A DNA stretch of 35,401 nt from Actinomadura spongiicola (GTDB lineage: Bacteria > Actinomycetota > Actinomycetes > Streptosporangiales > Streptosporangiaceae): NCBI RefSeq assembly GCF_003432485.1, contig NZ_QVNQ01000019.1:1-35401 (forward strand), in the 5' to 3' direction. The notes below the pieces were generated by a model. The model was not told where the DNA came from, searched no databases, and worked only from the letters and a program-made list of their open reading frames with translations. The position numbers were made by a program, and so were the translations under genes. Shown one piece after another: positions 13,968-22,569 of the stretch (positions are counted from its first letter, which is position 1; the number at the start of each line of letters is the position of its first letter).

Positions 13968-14045
13968 CGTCGCCCCGGCGCCCACCTGCACTTCGTCCGG
14001 CCCGCGCCGATGTGACGGGGCGTGATGAATGGGCACAGGGATGCC

Positions 14046-14330
14046 ATGAACGTCACAGGAATCATCAGCGCGATCGTCATCGGAGCGATCATCGGAGCGC
14101 TCGGGCGGCTGCTCCTGCCCGGACGGCAGCCCATCGGCATCATCCTCACCGTGGTCGTCGGCATCGTGGCGGCGATCGCCGGAACGGCGATCGCGCAGTC
14201 CGTCGGCGTGGACACGACGAACGGGATCGACTGGATCGAGCTGGTGTTCCAGGTCGGCCTGGCGATGCTGGGCGTCGCCCTCGTCGCGGGGCTGAGAGCG
14301 CGCCGCAAACACCGCCGCGTGTCCCGCTGA
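14046..14330 (+). CDS. GlsB/YeaQ/YmgE-family stress membrane protein
   Basis: A 94-residue protein with three hydrophobic, glycine-rich segments: ISAIVIGAIIGALGRLLLPG, IGIILTVVVGIVAAIAGTAIA and a last helix FQVGLAMLGVALVAGL followed by a basic tail (RARRKHRRVSR). The G-x-L-G-R-L-x-x-P-G at the end of helix 1 and the I-x-G-x-x-G spacing are typical of the transglycosylase-associated/GlsB family linked to envelope stress. ATG 14046 follows AGGGA. Stands alone between tetR and the mycosin gene. Confidence 0.88.
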   Translation: MNVTGIISAIVIGAIIGALGRLLLPGRQPIGIILTVVVGIVAAIAGTAIAQSVGVDTTNGIDWIELVFQVGLAMLGVALVAGLRARRKHRRVSR

Positions 14331-14522
14331 CCACCGGCGGCGCCCGGCGCGCCGACCTCGGTCTTTGCCCGAGACCGGAACGGGAGCCTCCACGGGAATC
14401 GCAGCCCGCTGTCCTGGACCGTGCCTAAATGTGCCGAGTGCCCGGGGCGCGCGGCGGTGTGCGTGGCAGAATGACGACCCGTCGTGGAGCGTGGCAAACG
14501 CCCGGGAGGGAGGTGCGGCGGC

Positions 14523-16529
14523 GTGTCCGAAGCCGGTCGGCGCCGTTCGACGCCCGCCCGACCGGCCCCGTCGCCGCACGGGTCTCCGCGTCGGTCTTCA
14601 CAGGGGTCTCCGCGCCTGTCCGCGCGTCGACGTGGTGTGCGGGCCGCCGCGACGCTGACCGTACTGATGCTCGGTGCCGCGGTCGCCGCGCCGGTGGCCG
14701 CCCTCGGCGCGCCAGAGGCCGCGTCCGCCGCGCCCGCCGTCCCGGGGGTGATGGCGTCCGGCGCGTCCGCCGCGACGCCGTTAAAGGCCGCGACCGACCA
14801 GATCCGCGCCCGCGAATGGCATCTGGATGCCCTGCGTGTACCGAGGGCGTGGCGATACTCCAAGGGGCGCGGTGTCACCGTCGCCGTCCTCGACACCGGC
14901 GTCGACCAGAATCACCCCGACCTCACCGGACAGGTCGTCAACGGGCCCGACCTCACCGGCGGCACGCGGCGGCCCGGCTCCCGCTACTGGGGCCTGCACG
15001 GAACGTCGATGGCGAGCATCATCGCCGGTCACGGCCACGGGCCGGGGCAGTCGCAGGGCATGATGGGCGTCGCGCCGCAGAGCCGCGTCCTGTCCGTCCG
15101 CGTCACGCTGGAGAACGACGACCCGCTGCGCCGCGACGGCGGACAACCGGCGGGCGGCGGTGACCGTGACGCCGTCGCGCGGGGCATCCGGTACGCCGTC
15201 GACCATGGCGCCGAGATCATCAACATGTCGCTCGGCGGCGGCCGCCAGTTCTACAACGGCACCGCGTCGCAGGAGCGGGCGATCGAGTACGCGCTCAGCC
15301 GCGGCGTCGTCCTGATCGCGTCGGCGGGCAACGACGGGTCCGGAGCCAACCGCAAGAACTTCCCCGCCGCCTACCCGGGCGTGATCGCCGTCGGCGCGCT
15401 CGACCGGGGGCTGCGCCTCTGGAAGGACAGCAACCGGCGGTCCCGCGCCGCCCTCTGCGCGCCCGGCGTGGAGATCGTCAGCGCCGACGCCAGCGGCGGC
15501 TACGTCGTCGGGACGGGGACGAGCGCGTCGTCGGCGATGGTCGCCGGGGTCGCGGCGCTCGTCCGGTCCCGGTACCCGACGCTGACCCCGACCGAGGTAC
15601 GGCAGGCCCTGATCAAGGGGTCGCCGCGGCGCCGCGGGCAATCGACCGACTCCACCGCCTGCCCCGGGCCGGTCGACGCCGTTCGGGCGCTCGTCGCCGC
15701 GCACGCGATCAGCAAGACGTCCGGCGGGCCGCTGGAGACACCGTCCCCGCCCGCGGCCCCGCGACCGGCCGCGGAGGCGGAGGAGCGCGAGGGCGTGGGG
15801 CTGCTGCTCCCGATCACCGCCATCGGCGCCGGTCTGCTGACCTTCCTTGTGCTCGCGCTCGTCCGGCATTGGCGACGGCGGCGCCCGGACGAGGACGTCG
15901 GCACCGACCTCGTCCCCTACTACGGCCTGCCGTCCGCACCGCCCGCGCAACCCGATCCAGAGCCGGTCATGCCGCCCGAGAATCCGCCGGCGGGAGACGT
16001 GCCGGCCGTCGTGCCGCTTTGGCAGAGCCCCGAGGCGCATCCGCGTCCCCCGATGCCGGACATGCCGCCGGTCGACCCCAAGGACGGTTCCTGGAACGTC
16101 CCCGCCCAGGACACCGGCACTCCGTCCCGGGCCGAGAGGATCCCTGAGCTGCCGCCCGCCCGACCGCCGCTCGGGTCGAACGAGCTGCGTCCGTTCATCC
16201 CCGGCGAGTACGTCGGAAACGGCGGGCACGGACACGTGCCCAACGGATACCACCCCAACGGCCACCGGTTCGGCTCGGGCCGCAACGGCGACCACCAGAA
16301 CGGGCACGGGCACGGGACCAACGGCACTCACCTCAACGGCTACGGTTCCGGCCGCAACGGTTCGACCGGGGGCGACGATGCCGCCTCGGAACCGGCCGAC
16401 GGCAACCTCACCGCGCCCCTGCCGGCCATCCCGCCGGACCCACCGGAACCGCAGGACGACGAGCCGCCGCGGCCCGTCCCACCCCCGGACGAGGACGACG
16501 ACGACCGCCGCCCTCCGCCCCGCTGGTGA
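14523..16529 (+). CDS. mycP: S8 serine protease, mycosin-like, with long C-terminal tail
   Basis: A 668-residue subtilase of the type-VII-secretion mycosin kind. After a basic N-terminus comes a signal sequence (AAATLTVLMLGAAVAAPVAALG). The catalytic triad is Asp124 (VAVLDTGVDQNHPDL), His159 (LHGTSMASIIAGHG) and Ser334 (TGTSASSAMVAG). A membrane helix follows at ~426-447 (LLLPITAIGAGLLTFLVLAL) with a basic stop-transfer RHWRRRR. Mycosins usually end shortly after this helix, but here ~220 residues follow: proline/acid-rich and with an Asn-Gly-His-rich section (NGGHGHVPNGYHPNGHRFG, NGHGHGTNGTHLNG). GTG 14523 is preferred over GTG 14484 because GGGAGGGAGGTG lies just upstream. No ESX genes (eccB-E, esx) lie nearby. 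Confidence 0.88.
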   Translation: MSEAGRRRSTPARPAPSPHGSPRRSSQGSPRLSARRRGVRAAATLTVLMLGAAVAAPVAALGAPEAASAAPAVPGVMASGASAATPLKAATDQIRAREWHLDALRVPRAWRYSKGRGVTVAVLDTGVDQNHPDLTGQVVNGPDLTGGTRRPGSRYWGLHGTSMASIIAGHGHGPGQSQGMMGVAPQSRVLSVRVTLENDDPLRRDGGQPAGGGDRDAVARGIRYAVDHGAEIINMSLGGGRQFYNGTASQERAIEYALSRGVVLIASAGNDGSGANRKNFPAAYPGVIAVGALDRGLRLWKDSNRRSRAALCAPGVEIVSADASGGYVVGTGTSASSAMVAGVAALVRSRYPTLTPTEVRQALIKGSPRRRGQSTDSTACPGPVDAVRALVAAHAISKTSGGPLETPSPPAAPRPAAEAEEREGVGLLLPITAIGAGLLTFLVLALVRHWRRRRPDEDVGTDLVPYYGLPSAPPAQPDPEPVMPPENPPAGDVPAVVPLWQSPEAHPRPPMPDMPPVDPKDGSWNVPAQDTGTPSRAERIPELPPARPPLGSNELRPFIPGEYVGNGGHGHVPNGYHPNGHRFGSGRNGDHQNGHGHGTNGTHLNGYGSGRNGSTGGDDAASEPADGNLTAPLPAIPPDPPEPQDDEPPRPVPPPDEDDDDRRPPPRW

Positions 16530-16651
16530 GCGCGCCCCGGCCGGTACTCCGCCGGGCGTAGCACGGAAGTCTCCGGCCGGACGATGCAGGCCCCCGAACC
16601 CGTCGCCGAGCATCGAACCCATCCGAACGACACAGGAAGGGTCGATGAACC

Positions 16652-16951
16652 ATGATGACGACGTTGATGGAACAGGCGACGGCGCTGCACCCGGGCCCCT
16701 GGGAGGACGGCGGGGACGCCCCCGCCTTCTGGCCGGTGTTCCCGATCACGTTCGCGCTGTTCTGGCTGGCCCTGCTGGGAGCGGCGTTCTACCTGATCCG
16801 CCGCCGGATGGACAGCGGCGCCGCGGCGTCCGCGACGGCGGCCGACCCGATGGCCAGGGCGCAGTCGGTGCTCGCCGAACGGTTCGCCCGCGGCGAGATC
16901 GACGAGGACGAGTACCTCATTCGCAGCTCGACACTCCGAAACGGAGGCTGA
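16652..16951 (+). CDS. SHOCT-domain small membrane protein
   Basis: A 99-residue protein with one membrane helix (FWPVFPITFALFWLALLGAAFYLI, ~26-49) and a C-terminal SHOCT motif, AQSVLAERFARGEIDEDEYLIR (L-x-x-R-x-A-x-G-E-I-x-x-x-E-Y). SHOCT modules act as oligomerisation or membrane-tether appendages. ATG 16652 follows GGAAGGG by ten bases; a second in-frame ATG is the next codon. It lies 122 bases after the mycosin gene in the same direction, so cotranscription is possible. No partner gene suggests a specific job. Confidence 0.85.
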   Translation: MMTTLMEQATALHPGPWEDGGDAPAFWPVFPITFALFWLALLGAAFYLIRRRMDSGAAASATAADPMARAQSVLAERFARGEIDEDEYLIRSSTLRNGG

Positions 16952-17131
16952 TCCGAACCGCCCGGAGACCGGCGCCGCCCGCATCGGCGACCTGGTCTCC
17001 AGACGCCCCTACACCTCGTAGAACCCAACGCGCGCCGCACTTGCACCCTGGCTACACCTGTACAACCTTCACCGCAGCCACAACGCGCTCGCACGCCACC
17101 CACCCGCCAGCCGCGTACCTGACCTCCCAGG

Positions 17132-17764
17132 TCAGTACACCTGGTCGGTGGCGCTCGCCTCCTTGAAGATCTCGTCGATGTCGTCGGCGTACGTCGGTGC
17201 CGTCGCCGCCGCGTCCGCGAAACGGGTGAGCAGCCGGGCGAACTCGGCCCGCTCGTCCGCCGACCAACCGGTCATGAGCGCGTCGAGGTAGGCGCGGCGG
17301 AAGCGGTCGGCGACCTGCTTGACGCGCCGTCCCGCGTCGGTCAGTCCGAGGTTGGCGCGGCGCGCGTCCACGGGGGAGGGGCGCCGGGACAGCAGCCCGG
17401 CGTCGATGGCGTGCCCGACCAGGCGGCTCGCCGTGGAAGGGTCGATCTCCAGCCGTTCCGCGACGGCGCCGACGGTGACTTCGTCGTGCGGGCGGTCCGC
17501 GTGAGCGGAGTCCGCGGCGTCGGCGGTGAGGGCGGCGACGGCGTTCACCACCATGAGGTTGGAGATCTGGAGCGGCCGCTCGCCGGTGGCGCCGGGCGTC
17601 TGCGCCCGGATCCGCTTCATGAGGTCGGGCTTGGCCCAGACGTGGCGCAGGTGGAACAGCGCCGTACCGATGTCCGCGAGGACGGGGTCGGCGAGACGTT
17701 CGTCACGTGTCCGCGGACTGTCTCGGCCGCCGCGCCGTCCCGCGCCGGAGGTCTTCGTCGGCAT
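17132..17764 (-). CDS. MarR-family transcriptional regulator
   Basis: A 210-residue winged-helix regulator. After a disordered basic N-terminus come the dimerisation helix, then the reader domain: VTVGAVAERLEIDPSTASRLVGHAIDAGLLSRRPSPVDARRANLGLTDAGRR (quoted in parts: DPSTASRLVGHAIDAGLL is the recognition helix region; SPVDARRANLGLTDAG is the wing). C-terminal helices complete the dimer interface. ATG 17764 follows GGAG by seven bases. No divergent partner gene identifies a target. Confidence 0.9.
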   Translation of the reverse strand: MPTKTSGAGRRGGRDSPRTRDERLADPVLADIGTALFHLRHVWAKPDLMKRIRAQTPGATGERPLQISNLMVVNAVAALTADAADSAHADRPHDEVTVGAVAERLEIDPSTASRLVGHAIDAGLLSRRPSPVDARRANLGLTDAGRRVKQVADRFRRAYLDALMTGWSADERAEFARLLTRFADAAATAPTYADDIDEIFKEASATDQVY

Positions 17765-18047
17765 GCGAGGTCTCCGTTCAAGTGCCTGTCATGTCGGACG
17801 CCGGACGCTGCGGACCCCACCCTAACGCATGTAGTCTGCACACGTTCGGCGACCGGTGGGACCAGATCTCACCAGCGGTCCGCCTGGGACACACGGCGCT
17901 GAAGATCCCCAGGTGAACGGGGATGTGATGCACTGAACCTCCGGCCATCGTTCCCCGAGAACCGCCGGTACTTGTCGGCGCGGACGCGTAACATGACACC
18001 CGCCCGAACCCGGACGACCCGGGATCAGTAACCACAGAGGGGACCTG

Positions 18048-18428
18048 ATGCGAGCGGCGAACGCCCCCGGCGACCCCCGCGATGACGTCCCTCCCCAGGA
18101 CGGAAGCATGGACGATGCCCCCGTACAGCCCGTGACCGAAGAGGACGGCGGAGCCGACGACGCCGCCTTCCCCGCAGATCATCTCTCCGACCGTGACCGC
18201 CGCATCCTCGCCTTCGAGCGGCAGTGGTGGAAGTACGCCGGAGCCAAGGAGCAGGCCATCCGCGAGATGTTCGACATGTCGGCGACGCGGTACTACCAGC
18301 TCCTCAACATCCTCATCGACCGACCCGAGGCGCTGGAGTGCGACCCCATGCTCGTCAAGCGCCTGCGCCGGATGCGGACGCAGCGGCAGCGCAACCGCGC
18401 CGCGCGGCGGCTCGGCATCCGGCCCTGA
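18048..18428 (+). CDS. DUF3263-domain protein
   Basis: A 126-residue protein. The first ~42 residues are acidic and disordered (EEDGGADDAAFPADHLS). The rest is the conserved actinobacterial DUF3263 domain: LSDRDRRILAFERQWWKYAG, KEQAIREMFDMSATRYYQLL, then LIDRPEALECDPMLVKRLRR and a basic tail. The KEQAIRE...SATRYYQLLN part looks like a helix-turn-helix, so DNA binding is plausible; function in the family is unassigned. It is followed by the otsB gene in the same direction with ~107 bases between. Confidence 0.9.
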   Translation: MRAANAPGDPRDDVPPQDGSMDDAPVQPVTEEDGGADDAAFPADHLSDRDRRILAFERQWWKYAGAKEQAIREMFDMSATRYYQLLNILIDRPEALECDPMLVKRLRRMRTQRQRNRAARRLGIRP

Positions 18429-18534
18429 CCGGCCGGGTCCGACCTCCCGCCGTGACCGTTCCCTCCCCTTTCGCGGCCGTCGACCCCGCGGGTGCGGCTG
18501 GCGGCACGCCGAACGGAGAGGGTTCACTGGTCAC

Positions 18535-19353
18535 GTGACATTTCCCCGCTCCGTGACGGCCGCCGGAACCGACGGCCTCGACGCGATACGCAAGAACCCG
18601 GCCGGGGCCGTCCTCGGCCTCGACTTCGACGGCACCCTCGCGCCGATCGTCGACGATCCGGCCTCGGCGCGGGCGCATCCGGGCGCCGCGCCCGCGCTGG
18701 CGCGGCTCGCCCCGCGGGTGGGCGCCCTGGTGATCGTCACCGGGCGGCCCGCCGCCGTCGCCGTCGAGTACGGCGGGTTCGCGGGCGTCGACGGGCTCGT
18801 CGTCCTCGGGCAGTACGGGCTCGAACGCTGGGAGTCCGGCGTGCTGTCCGAGCCCGAGCCGCCGCCCGGCGTCGCCGAGGCCCGCGCCAAGCTGCCCGAC
18901 ATTCTGGCGGCCGCCAAGGCCCCGCCGGAGACCTTCGTCGAGGACAAGGGCCAGGCGCTCGCCGTGCACACCCGCCGCTGCGCCGAACCGGAGGTCGCGC
19001 TCGAACGGCTGCGGAGCATCCTCGCCGCGCTCGCCGAGCGCACCGGGCTGGCGCTGGAGCCTGGACGGTTCGTCCTCGAACTGCGCCCGCCGGGCATCGA
19101 CAAGGGGATGGCGTTGCGCACGTTCGTCGCCGAGCGCGGGGAGCGTCCGTCCGGTGTCCTGTTCGCGGGCGACGACCTCGGTGACCTGGCCGCCTTCGAC
19201 GCCGTCGAGTCGCTGCGCGGGGACGGTGTGCCCGGGGTGCTGGTCTGTAGCGGATCCACCGAGGTCACGGCACTGGCCGACCGTGCGGACCTGGTCGTGG
19301 ACGGCCCGCCCGGCGTCGTCGACCTGCTGGAACGGCTGGCCGACTCCCTCTAG
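18535..19353 (+). CDS. otsB: trehalose-6-phosphate phosphatase
   Basis: A 272-residue HAD-superfamily enzyme that removes the phosphate from trehalose-6-phosphate. HAD motif I is LGLDFDGTLAPI (Asp30, Asp32), motif II is LVIVTGRPAAVAVEY, the cap region contains VLGQYGLERWE, LRPPGIDKGMALRTF gives the motif III Lys, and LFAGDDLGDLAAFDAV is motif IV. The start is uncertain: GTG 18535 follows GGAGAGGG at a long spacing; GTG 18553 also fits. The matching synthase otsA lies ~5 kb downstream on the other strand (24426-25898), so the OtsA-OtsB pathway is complete but split. Confidence 0.92.
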   Translation: MTFPRSVTAAGTDGLDAIRKNPAGAVLGLDFDGTLAPIVDDPASARAHPGAAPALARLAPRVGALVIVTGRPAAVAVEYGGFAGVDGLVVLGQYGLERWESGVLSEPEPPPGVAEARAKLPDILAAAKAPPETFVEDKGQALAVHTRRCAEPEVALERLRSILAALAERTGLALEPGRFVLELRPPGIDKGMALRTFVAERGERPSGVLFAGDDLGDLAAFDAVESLRGDGVPGVLVCSGSTEVTALADRADLVVDGPPGVVDLLERLADSL

Positions 19354-19433
19354 AACCCCGAGACGCGCGCCCCGTCCCTCAGAATCCGCTCACCGACCCG
19401 GTGCCGACGTGGGGTGGTGTCGCGGAGCCAACA

Positions 19434-19499
19434 CGGTGTGGTGACGCGGTGTGCCGACCTGAGAGCGACGCGGTGTGCGGAGGCGGTGTGGTGACGCGG
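19434..19499 (+). repeat. GC-rich short direct repeats between otsB and padR
   Basis: CGGTGTGGTGACGCGG occurs at 19434-19449 and again at 19484-19499 (50-base offset), with further GCGGTGTG words between them. It lies in the ~225-base gap between two converging genes and looks like slippage-derived low complexity rather than a regulatory site. Confidence 0.5.
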
Positions 19500-19578
19500 A
19501 GTTGACGGTGTGCGGACGCGGTGGCGACACGGGAACGCCGCGGCCCGTTCGGGTCGCGGCGTCTCCGGTCGGTGCGGC

Positions 19579-20193
19579 TCATTCGGCTTCGGGGTCGTCG
19601 GCGAGGATGCCGTAGAGGCGGCGGCGGGCGTCGTTGACGACCTCCAGCGCCCGGGCCCGCTGCGTCTCGCTGCCGACCGCCATGACCTGCTGGAGGGCGA
19701 CCGCCAGCCGGCCGATCGCCTCGCGTTCGCGCAGGACGTTCTCGCCGGCGGCCTCGGTGACCTCGTCCCAGGGCGCGGTCGTCTGCGCCGAGGCCTCCTC
19801 GCGGCCCGCGTCGGTGAGGGAGAACAGCCGCTTTCCGCCGTCCTCCTCGCTGCTGACCAGGCCTTCGTCCTCCAGCATCTGGAGGGTCGGGTAGACCGAG
19901 CCGGGGCTCGGCCGCCAGACGCCGCCGGTGCGGCCGTCCAGCTCCTGGATCATCTCGTAGCCGTGCATGGCGCGCTCGGCGAGCAGGGCGAGCAGCGCCG
20001 CGCGGACGTTCCCGCGTCGGGTCCGCCGCCCGCGTCCGCCTCCGCGACCACCGCGTCCGCGATGGCCCTGCCCGGGACCGAAGTGGGAACCGCCCGGACC
20101 GCCCGGCCCCCATGGCCCGAACGGATCCCCGCGGCGCTCCCTGGCCTGCGGACCACGGAAGCCGCCACGCCTTTTCCTCATGTGCTCGTACAT
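19579..20193 (-). CDS. PadR-family transcriptional regulator
   Basis: A 204-residue PadR regulator. The N-terminal ~60 residues are an unusual Gly/Arg/Pro-rich disordered stretch (GPWGPGGPGGSHFGPGQGHR, then RGGRGGGRGRRTRRG). The winged helix follows: NVRAALLALLAERAMHGYEMIQELDGRTGGVWRPSPGSVYPTLQMLEDEGLVSSEEDGGKRLFSLTDAGR is read in parts, with the PadR hallmarks HGYEM, PSPGSVYPTLQMLEDEGLV and F-S-L-T-D-A-G-R. The C-terminal helical domain is the PadR-s1-like dimer part. ATG 20193 follows GAGGAG; ATG 20181 is possible. No adjacent effector or ABC transporter is present. Confidence 0.92.
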   Translation of the reverse strand: MYEHMRKRRGGFRGPQARERRGDPFGPWGPGGPGGSHFGPGQGHRGRGGRGGGRGRRTRRGNVRAALLALLAERAMHGYEMIQELDGRTGGVWRPSPGSVYPTLQMLEDEGLVSSEEDGGKRLFSLTDAGREEASAQTTAPWDEVTEAAGENVLREREAIGRLAVALQQVMAVGSETQRARALEVVNDARRRLYGILADDPEAE

Positions 20194-20219
20194 GTCACTC
20201 CTCAACCTAGTGATCGATA

Positions 20220-20242
20220 GCGATGCATTAACGATATATCGC
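20220..20242. promoter_or_regulatory. AT-rich palindromic region upstream of padR (possible autoregulatory operator)
   Basis: GCGAT and ATCGC form an inverted repeat around an AT-rich centre, which includes the perfect 10-base palindrome CGATATATCG (20232-20241). GCGATGCA recurs at 20252. The site lies 27 bases upstream of the padR start, where PadR regulators often bind to repress themselves. Confidence 0.4.
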
Positions 20243-20378
20243 CAACAGGTCGCGATGCAACATTGAGGTGGGCAGCATGAAGAGAGCGCACGGCGGCGCG
20301 GCATGAACGGACACGGACCGACGCGGGCTCGCGCGTCAGCCGAGAGGACGGAACGAAGGTGCCGTCAGAGCGGAGTTG

Positions 20379-22517
20379 TCAGGGGCCGGTGACCTTCAGG
20401 CTGTCGAGGATGTCCTTCGTGGCACCCCGGTCGTCGGTCTCCTTGACGCGAATCCACAGCCCGAACTTGCCCGACTTGTCGCGCAGCCCGACCTCGGTGA
20501 CGGTCGGGGTGCCGACCTTGCAGGCGGTGAAACGCGTGATCGTCCCCGTGAGGGCCTTGTCCGGGGTGGTGTAGTCCTCCGGGTCGGCCTTCGTGCACTG
20601 CGAGTGGGAGGCCGCGCTCGGCGGCGGCAACTGGCCGGGACGCAGGTCCGTGGTCACGCCGATGAAGACGCCCGGTCCCTTGCCGTTGCCGAGGAACGCC
20701 GCCTTGTCCGGAGTCGCGCGCAGCACGGGACGCGGCTGGGCGTCGTTGAGGTTGACCGTGGACGGTGTCCAGGTCGACTCCTGCGTCGCCTTCGGCCAGG
20801 CCTTCGGCACCGCCGCCTTGATCTTGCCCGCGTCGTCGGAGATCGCGACGAAGTCCTTCGGGATCGAGGGCGTCTTCTTCTCGCCCTTCCCGCCACCGTC
20901 GTCGCCGGAGAACAGGACCCCGAGGATCAGACCGCCGACCAGCGCGACGGCCAGGACGACGACGGTGATGACCAGCGGTGTGGCGAACTTGCCGGACGCG
21001 CCCCCGCCGAGCTTGCCCAGCAGGCCCCGCATGCCGCCGGACCCCTGGCCCTGCCCTTGCCCCCCACCCTGGATCGGTCCGGGCGGCGCCTGGAAACCCG
21101 TCGGAGGCGGCGGGAGTTGCCCGCCACCATAGGCCTGCGAACCACCGGGACCCTGCGGGCCGCCCGGCGCCTGGGGGCCACCGTGAGCCGGTGGACCGCC
21201 GGGGCCCATCGGCGGTGCCGACGCGTCCTGCGGGGTGCCGGTCTGCGGTGCTTGCGTCGGGAACACGGCGGTCTTGTCGTTGCCGCCGTCCCCCTGCCCA
21301 CCGGGCTGTTGTGGCGGCGCCTGGTACGGGGGCCGCATCGCCCCGGCCCGGCCGTTGTCGTGGTCGGGCGCGGTCGGCGGCTCGCCCTGCCCGAACGGTG
21401 TGGCCCGCCCGCCCGGGTCGTCCACGATCGTCTGCTCGTTGTTCGCCGCCGGTGCCGAGGGTCCGGCCGGGATGCGCATCTCGGACGTACGGATGTCGTC
21501 GTCCCCGGCCTGATCGAGCCGTGTCCGCATCTCCCGCGGACCGGCCTGCCCCGCCGAAACTTCCTGCTGCCCCGGCGCTCCCTGTCCCGGCGCTCCCTGT
21601 CCCGGTGCTCCCTGTGCGGGAGCGCCCTGTCCGGGGGTGGGCGGCTGGTAGCGGGTGCCGTCGCGGTAGAAGTCCTGGACGGTCGCGTCCGCGTCGATGC
21701 GCGGGGCGGGCGGTGACGGCACATGGGTCGGGCGCAGCGTGGACAGCGCCTCCGCGAACGCCTCGGCGGTCGGCCACCGCTTCTCCCGCTCGACCTCCAG
21801 GGCCCGCAGGATCACCTGGTCGACCTCCGGCGGGACGCCCTCGCGCCGCTCGCTCGGCGGTGCCTTGATCGGCGCCGGGCCGGGGGGACGTCCGGCGACC
21901 ATGTGGTACGTCAGCGCGCCGAGACCGTACACGTCGGCGCGGACGTCCAGGCCGCCGCCGAACCTCGCCTGCTCCGGCGACATGTACCCGGGCGTCCCGA
22001 CCGGCAGGGTGAACGCCCCGGACGCGTGCGCGAGCGCCTTGGCCAGCCCCAGGTCGGCGATCAGCAGCTTCTCGCCGCCGTCGGGCGTCGACTGGAACAG
22101 CACGTTGGACGGCTTGAGGTCGCGGTGGATCACGCCCAGCGTGTTGATCACCTCGACGCCGTGGGCGATCTCCTCGGCTAGCGCGATGGCCTCGCTGACC
22201 GGAAGTGGCCGCTCGCGCATCCGGTCGCCGAGCGTGCCGCGGTCCGCGTACGACATCACGAAGTAGGGACGGCGGTCCGGCAGCTCTCCGATGTCGTGCA
22301 CCCGGACCAGTCGCTCGGAGTCGGCGCGGCGCAGAATCCGGGCCTCCTCCAGGAAACGGTTGCGCACATCGAGATCGTCGATCAGGCTTCCGGACAGGAC
22401 CTTTATGGCCACCTGGGAATCCAGGGCGTCGTCGTGCCCCAGCCATACAGAGGCGAACGCCCCCGAACCCAGGACGCGTTCGATCCGGTAACGGCCTACT
22501 GATGGTGGGAAAGACAC
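20379..22517 (-). CDS. membrane-anchored Ser/Thr protein kinase (Hanks type)
   Basis: A ~712-residue PASTA-less receptor-like kinase. The kinase domain is N-terminal: GRYRIERVLGSGAFASVW (Gly-rich loop), VAIKVL (catalytic Lys), VIHRDLKPSNVLF (catalytic loop), ADLGLAK (DLG replacing the usual DFG), and VGTPGYMSPEQA (activation segment end). A ~230-residue Pro/Gly/Gln-rich juxtamembrane region includes a QGAPG tandem repeat. One membrane helix (LVITVVVLAVALVGGLILGVLF) precedes a ~160-residue extracellular domain with two Cys (SQCTKADP, FTACKVG) that could form a disulfide; no PASTA repeats. GTG 22517 is used because the frame beyond it runs into the divergent sigma factor start at 22570. Confidence 0.92.
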   Translation of the reverse strand: MSFPPSVGRYRIERVLGSGAFASVWLGHDDALDSQVAIKVLSGSLIDDLDVRNRFLEEARILRRADSERLVRVHDIGELPDRRPYFVMSYADRGTLGDRMRERPLPVSEAIALAEEIAHGVEVINTLGVIHRDLKPSNVLFQSTPDGGEKLLIADLGLAKALAHASGAFTLPVGTPGYMSPEQARFGGGLDVRADVYGLGALTYHMVAGRPPGPAPIKAPPSERREGVPPEVDQVILRALEVEREKRWPTAEAFAEALSTLRPTHVPSPPAPRIDADATVQDFYRDGTRYQPPTPGQGAPAQGAPGQGAPGQGAPGQQEVSAGQAGPREMRTRLDQAGDDDIRTSEMRIPAGPSAPAANNEQTIVDDPGGRATPFGQGEPPTAPDHDNGRAGAMRPPYQAPPQQPGGQGDGGNDKTAVFPTQAPQTGTPQDASAPPMGPGGPPAHGGPQAPGGPQGPGGSQAYGGGQLPPPPTGFQAPPGPIQGGGQGQGQGSGGMRGLLGKLGGGASGKFATPLVITVVVLAVALVGGLILGVLFSGDDGGGKGEKKTPSIPKDFVAISDDAGKIKAAVPKAWPKATQESTWTPSTVNLNDAQPRPVLRATPDKAAFLGNGKGPGVFIGVTTDLRPGQLPPPSAASHSQCTKADPEDYTTPDKALTGTITRFTACKVGTPTVTEVGLRDKSGKFGLWIRVKETDDRGATKDILDSLKVTGP
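21571..21630. repeat. 15-base tandem repeat inside the kinase gene
   Basis: Four consecutive 15-base units (CCCGGCGCTCCCTGT, the same again, one with a T change, and a diverged fourth) encode the repeated QGAPG pentapeptide of the kinase juxtamembrane linker. The length is a multiple of three, so copy-number change would keep the frame. Confidence 0.75.
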
Positions 22518-22569
22518 TCCCGTATCATCCCAACAACGGGGTGAGTGTGCGAACAAGCATTGAGGCGGC

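Noticed and set aside
19434..19499. CRISPR-like array in the GC-rich repeats after otsB
   Set aside because: Only two clear copies, short units, no spacer regularity and no cas genes.
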